DNA from: Larimichthys crocea
Taxonomy: Eukaryota > Chordata > Actinopteri > Sciaenidae
NCBI RefSeq assembly: GCF_000972845.2
Contig: NC_040028.1
Span: forward strand, 10,734,038 to 10,798,037
Length of the DNA stretch: 64,000 nt
Direction: 5' to 3'
Made by a program: the position numbers and the translations under genes. This document shows positions 56,149-64,000 of the stretch, in pieces (position 1 is the first letter of the stretch; every line of letters begins with the position of its first letter). The notes beneath the pieces are model-generated. The model was given only the letters and a program-made list of their open reading frames with translations, had not been told where the DNA came from and ran no database searches.

Positions 56149-59100
56149 ATGGCTGAGTTGAATTTGGGGAAGGGGTTGACTGCAGGGAAAGTGGCCAGCA
56201 ACGTTCAGAAAAAGCTAACGAGAGCCCAAGAAAAGGTAAGAGTTGACCACTAACGTGTGAATGTGTCGGGGATGATTATTCGGGCCCTGTAAGCCGCGAG
56301 GCAGCAGCCGTGCCGCTGCCGCATCCTCCACCGAGGCGCAGTGTCGCATCACGACATCATCATAATAAGTGCATGGATGCTGTGTTTGAGGATGGGGGTG
56401 TCCACTTCATATACATCTTGTAGTCAATGTCAAACAGCGGGCACGTTCATATTGCACTCAGATATACTGGCTCAACGTTTTATCTCTCACAATTTCACCC
56501 TATGGCTCATGTGTTCCTGGCATTTTAAATCACTATCTGTGAATCTTGGTGAGTGTCACATAAACAGTGACTGCAGAAACACCTTTTTACAAGTCCCATG
56601 GTGATATTTAACACCCATGCTATAATATGTATAAGTGGTAGATATGGGGCCTAGTCTATGCGTCCATGCACCGTTGTGTGTTGAATAAATGACAGGGGGC
56701 GCTATTCGTCTATCATAATGCATCATGTGCTGTAGGGTTTAAGAGAGGCAGGCAGAGAAGCAGATCATGAACACAGTGTGCCTCATATATGTGTAAATGT
56801 CACTGTGTTGACGATGTAGATATGAGTTCATATGGCAATAATGCATAAAATGCATGTATGTGTGCTGACAGTGTAACCGTTGGATCACAGCTTTTGCATG
56901 CATGCATACAAATCATATTTGATCTTGAACTTGCAAGAAGAAGAAAAAAAAACATGTGAAGGTTCACGTGTGCATGTGTGTTTTCATTTCTAACCTCCTT
57001 CTATGGTCACTAATGTTAGGCTTTGTTTGACTGACAGGTTCTTCAGAAGCTTGGCAAAGCAGATGAGACCAAAGATGTTGCTTTTGAGGAGGGAGTGATC
57101 AACTTTAACAAACAATATGTGAGTACTTGTCCAGTGTTTGGCACTATATTGCATGGCGGACCCTTTTTCTGATTCTTGTTATTCCAGTTATTTCTAGACA
57201 GTAAGACAAAGTATAGCTCATATAGATATTTTAGTCATATCTATAGCCTCTGCATAAACAAACTAAATTTTGCAGTAGCTCAAACAGGTTAGCACTGGCT
57301 GAGGCCGACATGTTGTGGCTCAATAGGGTTTTAACACCTCTGTATGTGTCTCCTCACACTGTTTTATGCTTTAACCCCCCCCCCCCCAGACTGAAGGCAG
57401 CAAACTGCAAAGGGACCTTAGGGCATACCTGGAGGCAGTGAAAGGTATCACACACGCACATTTCACATTCACATACCCACTTCCATCCGCAAATGATGTT
57501 CCGTTAATGTAAAACATGTGTGTTTTTGTCCTCAGCCATGCACGAGTCATCCAAGAACGTGCAGGCGTGTTTGGCTGACATGTATGAACCAGACTGGTAC
57601 GGCAAGAACGAGGTGGATTCCATTGTGGAGGTATGAAACCGATTTTAGAGAGATCAGTTTATTATCTGGAATATTAGTTGACTGAGTGTGTGTACGCACA
57701 GCTGTGTGTGACTGTGTCCTCTTTGACAGCAAAATTGTACATTAGCATCTCTTGTGAGGGGTGTTGAGGAGTGCTTTGGATTAATGGTTGTTATTTGACG
57801 AAACTACTAAGAGCTGGCTGCAGGAAAATACTGCAATCAGTTAAATGCTTTCAGTTTAGTCTTAATTTAGATACAAGACTGCACGTCATAACATAGCAAC
57901 AGAGCTCCAAGTGCTCCTGGAGGACATCCAGGAACCATTCTATTGCCATTAAACCAGCACTGCAAGTTGTTTGGCTCAATACATTACATTACATTATGTA
58001 TATATAGTTTGAGATTGTTTATAGTACTGTTATGTTCATCCATGCTGCAGGACTGTGATGTGCTGTGGGATGACTACCACCAAAAGTTGGTTGATCATGC
58101 TCTCATCTCCATGGATACATACCTGGGCCAGTTTCCTGATATCAAGGTAAGCTGTGTGGTCACGGAGACCTGTAGCAATTATGTCCAAAATTATTGGATC
58201 TAGTGCATCATTATGCAGTGGCAGGCAGGCTTTTTTAAAGGTCCCATATTGTAGAAAGTGGCGTTTCAATGTCTTTTTGGATTACAAACATGTTTTAGGT
58301 GAATACAGTGAACGTATCAAAACACTCCAGTCGAAATAGGTGGGATCGCATCTGGCGTGAACTGCCTGCTTCAGGTCCTGCCACAGAATTATGAGTGGAT
58401 TCAGATCTGATCTTGGACTGGGTCAATCCAGAACACAAATCTTCTTCTTCCTCAGTCCTTCCTTTGTTGTTTTGCTGGTATGCTTCGGATCATTATGTTT
58501 GGTGATCTATTTTCGGCCTCATTTTAACTGACAGCTTGAGATGTATGTACCAAGGATGTTCCTCAGAATTAATGATTCTCTGGATGATGTAGAATTGTCC
58601 AGGATGAAGAGCACCCCCGGATCTTAATGCTCCTACCACTATGCTTCAAGGTTCTTTTGGTGATGGCAGTGCTGACCTTTCGAAGCAGTTTTGCTAATGT
58701 CAATGTTGGACTCAAACTCTGTTCACAGAATGGCATTACAGAAAGCTTTAGATATTTTCAGGTGCCCTCTTGCAAAGTTGAGATGGACAGTTTTGTCCTT
58801 TTTTGAGAATAAAGACTTTATCCTTGCAACCGTCCTATTGAAGCCATGTTGTTTGAGTTTTCTTCCTATTGTTCCACATGCATTAGGCAGGTTATGTTTG
58901 AGTTGTGTTGTATTTGAATTCTACCTGGAAGCTAATGAAAACTAAAAGAGTATGTTTAAAAAATTGAAAACTGTGCAGGTTGAGACACTTACAAATGCTT
59001 TTTCTCATACTTTCCTTTTGTTCAGGCACGTATAGCTAAAAGGGACAGGAAGCTGGTCGATTATGACAGCGCCAGGCACAACTATGCTACCACACACAAG

Positions 59101-62100
59101 ACCAAGAAAAAGGACGGGGGTATTAAAATCACCAAGGTAAAACAGATGCAAAATATGTGTTGTATCAACATGTATTAAATAAAATAAGATACAAATTCTC
59201 TTTCTCTCTCACTGTCTCTCTCTTCCAGCCATCCTCCTTGTTGGAAAGAGCCACTCCAGGCTGGGCTCAGGGTATCTTGTCTGCACACAATGTTGCCCAG
59301 AGCAGTCTGTCCAGGAGCCAGGTACATAATAATCTTACTGCACAACCTAAAAGGTCTGTTGACTGTGAAACAATGATAAGATAATGTCCTGCCAGCTCAG
59401 TAGTCAAAGTCAAAGGTACATGAGATGTGACAAGGAAGCCCGTTTGCACTTGTTTTTGCACGTCATCGCTTTCTTTTTCTCATGTTTCCTGTCACTTGTG
59501 GCTGTTGAATATCTAATGAAGACAAAATTAAAGTGACAAAACAAAACAACTGTAGCCAAACCGTGTGGAAGCATAAGCATAAAGTGCCAGGGGATGTTAT
59601 TCAGGCGCACACACAGCATGTCATTTATCAAACACACAATCACGAGCATTGCCTGACGTGACAACACATTGTGCGTGTGTGTATTTCAGGCTGAGGAAGA
59701 GTTGGAGAGAGCCCAGAAGGTGTTTGAGGAGATTAACATTGACTTGCAGGAGGAGTTACCTTCACTCTGGAACAGGTGTGTATGATGCTGATTTTCCCGC
59801 TGATGGATGGATGCTATGATTCCACTTATATCTGTGCTCCATTTGCTCTGACAGGATATTCAACTAGTAAAGTAACGCAGTCAATACTTCTCTTTTCTCT
59901 CCTCTCTAGTCGTGTTGGGTTTTACGTCAGCACTTTCCAGAGTTTGGCCGGTTTTGAGGAGAAGTTTCACAAGGAAATCAGCCGGGTGAGATTTGTGTAT
60001 AGATCCCTGTTGATGCTAAATTTAGATAGAGACCAGACAAAACTAATTCACATAATGTATCAGATAACAACTGATGGAAATCTTTTGTATTCTATTCTAT
60101 GTATTCATCAATGCCAGTTTGACTACATCAGCAAGAGCTTGCAAATCGAATCTAAAACTTCCAGATGCCCTTCAGCATTGTTTTTGAAATCTGATGCAAA
60201 GTCTTTTATAGTATATTTCTACTTTTTATTACCTGTAAAATGACATGACTGCAAATGATGCAAAACAGCTACATACCAGACACAGAGACGTTCCTAATAT
60301 TACAGAACAGGAAGAACACACAATACAGTGTAACGATTATCTCATATAGTGTGCAGAGATTGTGCCAAAACAGCATAGAAAATTGGATATGGATGAGTAA
60401 AGATCCTCTGTTTTTCAAATCAAGATTTGGAATGAGTGATGTATTGTTGTTGGTGTTGGATCTAATATCTAACACTCTGTCTTTACCTCTCTGCAGTTGG
60501 ATCAAGATTTGTATGATATCTTGGAGAAGTTGGAGAGATCAGACACGAGGTTAGTGATGTTGCAATGATCCATTATAACGTGACTTTCCTACTGTAGAGT
60601 GCTTTTTTGTGTAGCTTATTAATTACTTGATTTGTTGATTCTTTTAATATCAAAAATTTGGTTTAAAATCATGGGATTAAATGTCAGCGTATGTGCATCT
60701 ATTGAAATATATTAAGATAAGAAAAAAGAATAAACACCACAGTACAGTGATGCTATTCAGACTCTAAAGTTCTGGGATATTGTGTAAAGATTGGGTTTTT
60801 CTATTTTGTTTTTATTGCACTCAGGTAAAAACCCAGTAACCTCAGGTTTAACATTTCTAAAAATCTAAAAAATCCCCAAGTCTACCTGAAAACAGCTTTT
60901 TATGTGCAATCCTGTGAATCGCTTTTGAGAGCCGAGCCTCATCAGTCACCGTGGTTGGTCATCTTAACCAGCAAAGAAAATACTTACGTCTATGGCTCCT
61001 TCTAGACGTGGGCAAAAATAAATCTTTTCCGAAATGTTTGCGAATGCCTCTCGAGAGTACATAATTCATCGTGCTTGATGAAAGCTGTGTGCTGCATCAG
61101 GAGTGAAAATAGAAGTGAGGAGTGTTGAGGTTATTTTGAACAGACTAATTCATTTTCCCTATTAGTAGTTAGTAGTTGCTGTTTTTTGCCAGGAGGTAAA
61201 AAAAAAAACTCACATAACTTTGTCTGTAAGGTCCACAGATTTATTTAGCCATCACAAAGATGCATATTTTATTCGCAATGTGCTATAGAGAAGGGATGTA
61301 CTCTTTGGTCCATGTAATCAAAACTCTCTAGAAATACCTTTTAGGTACGATATGTAGCATTTGAAGTAGTCTGGGAGGATAAATAATACAGAGATACAGA
61401 AGAGTTTTGTGATACAAAGACATTTATCTGATTATCTTACTGACTTACCTTGATCTCTTTATCCATTCTATACCTGAAAACATGACGCTCATGGATTGAA
61501 ACACTACATATCAAAAACATTTTAAGACGCTCATGGATTGAAACACAATGGCATGCATTAACCTGGAACCCCCCCCCCACCGCCCTTACAGAAAGACAGG
61601 TAACAGCGGCGCCTCATCGTCCGGAGCAAATAGGAGGTAACCAGCAACAACTGTGGTAACCGTGGTGACACAGATCTTGTCCGTCCTGTCCAACTGACCT
61701 GTCTGTCCAGCTATCTGTCTGTCAGTCAGTCTGCAGCCTTGGGAGATCTAATAGGGGGGGAGCTAGTGCACCCAGACCTGCAGATATGTAAGAGTTGAGC
61801 AAACCTGTATGTTTAATGCTGCACCAGGCAAGACTTGTAACATAACAATACAACCCAAAATCACAAGCTACGCAGGATCCAACTCCTGATGAGGGAGGTA
61901 GTGTTCTTTTGTTACCTTTTTTATGTAGTGTTTGTTTGTTTTTTTTTACCTCTGTTGGATATTTTTAGCACTCCTTTTCCTTTAGCATCCTCTGGAAAAG
62001 AGAATATGTGTGCTATGTAAGATTCTGGGGTAATGTCCGCTTCAGGGAAAAGGTGGTTTTGGTGGCCCCCATTAACCCCCTTGTTACTCCCCTTCTCTGC

Positions 62101-63601
62101 GTAATCAGTTACTGTGATTGATTGAACAGATTCATTAGGAGATATGCAACAGAGACAATGGCAAAACTGATATGATAAAGGTCTTCAATCCAAGACTTCA
62201 AGATTAGATAAACAGGACCCACCTTGGAGTCCTTATCAAGTTAGTCAGTTGCTTTAATGCTGCATTTTTTCCAAACGATAACCTGCAGAGACTCAATAAG
62301 CCTGGATCCTTGGGTGCCCCTAGTGTTCTGGAGCCCCAGTTGTCTCTTTCAGTCTTTGTAATTGCCTCTTTCTGCAATTTGAGGCCCCCATTGTGCAAAA
62401 TTGCCTGGTCCAGAAATAAGCTGCAGGTTTTCCAACTCTTAAAATATCTGCTTCTTTCAAATGTCCCTATCATCGCTCGCTTGTGAGGAATATTCAGACG
62501 GTCACAGACAAAGCCTGCTTGCATGGGATGGAGGGAGGAAAAAGGAGAGGAATGGAGGGAAGGGAGGTTCACTTTCTTTGCATGACAGCTCTTGCAATAA
62601 CAACATATGCTTGGACTCCTCTATAAAGCATGCCCTGTAGCCTGTGTTACTTTTAGCTGTCCTATTTAACCTTTCCTCGACCTTTCACTCACATTGTTTG
62701 CCATCCATGTTACTTTATCTGTAACGTGCCCGCATTTTCTTTTTGGCCCTCCATCTCTCTCTCTCTCTCTCTTTCATTCACTCAGTGGAAAAGAAGCATC
62801 TAACCACACTCTCAGGCCAGGAGGACCTCCGCCAATCCCCAAATCTCCATCCAAGGTAAACACACGCCCTCTCTCGCACGCACACATACTCTTTGTTAGG
62901 AGCTGTAATGTCACTGAATTATGTCTCCACTCAGGCATGACTAATAACATCACCGATGGCTGCTTTTCATGTAGGAGCCATCATTAATGTAATCAGTTAT
63001 GTCTGCCCTTATCCTGCAACAACAGGTCAAAACATCTGCTGAGAAAAATACATTTATTTTTATGTAATTTTGTGTTGAGCTCATATTCGGTTTCCCAAAA
63101 AAAAAAAGCAGAATTAACATTCAGGGCTGTATTTCTTTTTCTGTTCTAGTTAAGGCCAGCAGTGCCTCCTCCACCCAAGGTGACCCCATCTATAGAGATG
63201 AAAACAGAGAACATCATCAACCTGTTTGATGCGGCAGCCGCTCCCGATATCAGCGTCACCTCCCCTACAGAGGTTAGTAAGCAGCTGCTGTCGACAAACA
63301 GCCACAGCCCTTTAACTTTCCACTTCTGCACAGGTCAGAGCCTTTAAATATTCCTTCTTCTGGCCTGCCCTCATCCCAATTCTCATATTCTATTCTATTC
63401 TATTCTATTCTATTCTATTCTATTCTATTCTATTCTACTCTATTCTTCTGTCCTGTTCCTTACCCTCTCTATTGCGCCCAGTTAGCCAATGAGCCCTCCT
63501 ATTCCTGTTGTTATCAGTTTGACAGTCCTGCAGTGAGCAGCCTGTTGGACATGGACCTGGACTCTTTCAGTGCATCAACCAAAGCCTCCACGGTCGCACA
63601 G
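56149..63601 (+). CDS. bin1: bin1 (amphiphysin-2), 5' part: N-BAR domain and start of linker
   Basis: N-BAR protein that senses and bends membranes (T-tubule formation in muscle, endocytosis). Coding exons: 56149-56235, 57038-57118, 57390-57444, 57536-57630, 58051-58146, 59026-59136, 59229-59321, 59690-59775, 59910-59985, 60497-60549, 61592-61636, 62786-62855, 63150-63272, 63518-63601, all GT-AG and in phase (385 codons). Seen: amphipathic H0 helix and BAR start ([32 protein letters not shown]), [53 protein letters not shown]; then a Pro-rich segment (VPPPPKVTP) and a clathrin-box-like [16 protein letters not shown] and the 93-nt exon 7 favour BIN1 over AMPH and BIN2. The end of the BAR domain is about 10 residues shorter than in human. 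The rest, with the SH3 domain, lies past the right edge. Teleosts have two bin1 genes; this one seems the more divergent, which is inference. Confidence 0.9.
58320..58890 (-). mobile_element. Tc1/mariner-like transposase remnant in bin1 intron 5
   Basis: On the minus strand the translation shows [11 protein letters not shown] (about 58510-58475), the conserved second-aspartate block of Tc1 transposases, then VLDWPSP and a degraded [16 protein letters not shown] block (about 58440-58340). Upstream, LKHSG and IRGCSS correspond to KHGGGSVMVWGC. Frameshifts and stops interrupt it and no clear terminal inverted repeats are seen, so it is dead. It is antisense to bin1 and sits wholly in the intron 58147-59025. 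Confidence 0.85.
59229..59321 (+). other. bin1: bin1 exon 7 (BAR-domain insert, neuron-type alternative exon)
   Basis: 93 nt, phase 0 on both sides, encoding [20 protein letters not shown] and on to LSRSQ. Mammalian BIN1 exon 7 is also 93 nt ([20 protein letters not shown]) and is included mainly in brain. Its conserved length and phase suggest regulated skipping here too. The GTACAT donor is weaker than those of its neighbours, which suits an alternative exon. Confidence 0.8.
61592..61636 (+). other. bin1: bin1 exon 11 homologue (phosphoinositide exon), not polybasic
   Basis: A cytosine-rich tract and CCCTTACAG acceptor precede 45 nt and a GTAACC donor. In phase 2 from exon 10 it reads [15 protein letters not shown] and exits in phase 2 into the 62786 exon. 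Human exon 11 has the same length, phase and first two residues (RK) but is strongly basic (RKKSKLFSRLRRKKN) and binds PI(4,5)P2. Only three basic residues remain here, so that function is probably reduced or lost. Skipping it keeps the frame. Confidence 0.65.
63386..63445. repeat. (ATTCT)n pentanucleotide repeat
   Basis: About twelve TATTC units, ten perfect in a row then one TACTC variant, in the bin1 intron between 63272 and 63518. Confidence 0.95.
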
Positions 63602-64000
63602 GTGGATGATTTATGGCATGAACATATAAATCGTAGAGACTTTTCACTGCAAGAAATGCCAAGTTTCACAAGAGATTTGATCTTTTATTCAGAAAAAGTT
63701 GATTCCATGATACTTTAAGAGAACGTCGCCATCAGTATGTAAGGCTGGGCATCTTCAGTGGTCAGTGCAGTTGTTTGACTTACTTATATATTGAAACTCG
63801 CTTGATAAGTCTGGATATAAAATGAAATCACTTGTTAAGCTTGGCAGCTTGGTTTGAGGTGTTACCCGCTCTGCTTCTTTACAATTTACCAAACGAGAGG
63901 TGGATGATGGCATGATGATCTGTAGAAACCTGCTTTTAGTGACCACTTCTTCCTGCTTCAGCACTCTCCACAGGTCACTCATGGCATGAGTTGGTGACTA
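63602..64000 (+). other. bin1 intron following the last visible exon
   Basis: Follows the CAG|GTGGAT donor at 63601/63602. The frame stays open to a TAA at 63716-63718, but its translation after VDDLW is not BIN1-like. No further exon is seen before the window ends. Confidence 0.5.

Noticed and set aside
62204..62572. 122-codon minus-strand open frame inside a bin1 intron
   Set aside because: Translation resembles nothing known and has no clear start context; possibly old repeat sequence.
63602..63718. Open read-through after the last visible bin1 exon (VDDLW, compared with the WDLW motif of BIN1/AMPH)
   Set aside because: Apart from DLW the translation has no similarity to the BIN1 linker, and a usable GT donor sits at 63602; read-through is probably chance.

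Overview
This is a piece of ray-finned fish (teleost, probably percomorph) nuclear genome. It is AT-rich and full of (CA/TG)n microsatellites. Protein-coding information lies in short exons with GT-AG introns. Several dispersed repeats look like families common in spiny-rayed fish genomes: a tRNA-type SINE, a Tc1-like transposase remnant and non-autonomous DNA elements. There is no sign of bacterial genes, CRISPR arrays or rRNA.

Four genes can be built exon by exon. (1) At the left edge on the minus strand are the first two coding exons of ptprn (islet antigen IA-2, a dense-core-vesicle receptor-type pseudophosphatase); the rest lies off the window. (2) A complete desmin gene (muscle type III intermediate filament) runs 11220-17247 on the plus strand, transcribed divergently from ptprn. 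(3) A complete tmem198 gene (seven-pass membrane protein linked to Wnt/LRP6 signalling) runs 35088-22826 on the minus strand, convergent with desmin. (4) The 5' part of a bin1 gene (amphiphysin-2, BAR-domain membrane-curving protein) starts at 56149 on the plus strand and runs off the right edge before its SH3 exons.

PTPRN, DES and TMEM198 sit close together on human 2q35, so the left two thirds is conserved vertebrate microsynteny. Desmin and BIN1 both serve striated muscle (Z-disc filaments and T-tubule membranes), but nothing here shows shared regulation.

The most notable points are in gene structure. The fish counterpart of the BIN1 phosphoinositide-binding exon keeps its place, phase and 45-nt length but has lost most of its basic residues. 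Desmin has a well-formed 39-nt in-frame cassette exon in its tail. The canonical 221-nt exon 6 of desmin is split 111/110 by an extra intron. The long non-coding stretches (4.1-11.2 kb, 17.3-22.8 kb, 35.1-56.1 kb and the introns) hold microsatellites, decayed transposons and a few plausible regulatory motifs. I recognise no further genes in them.
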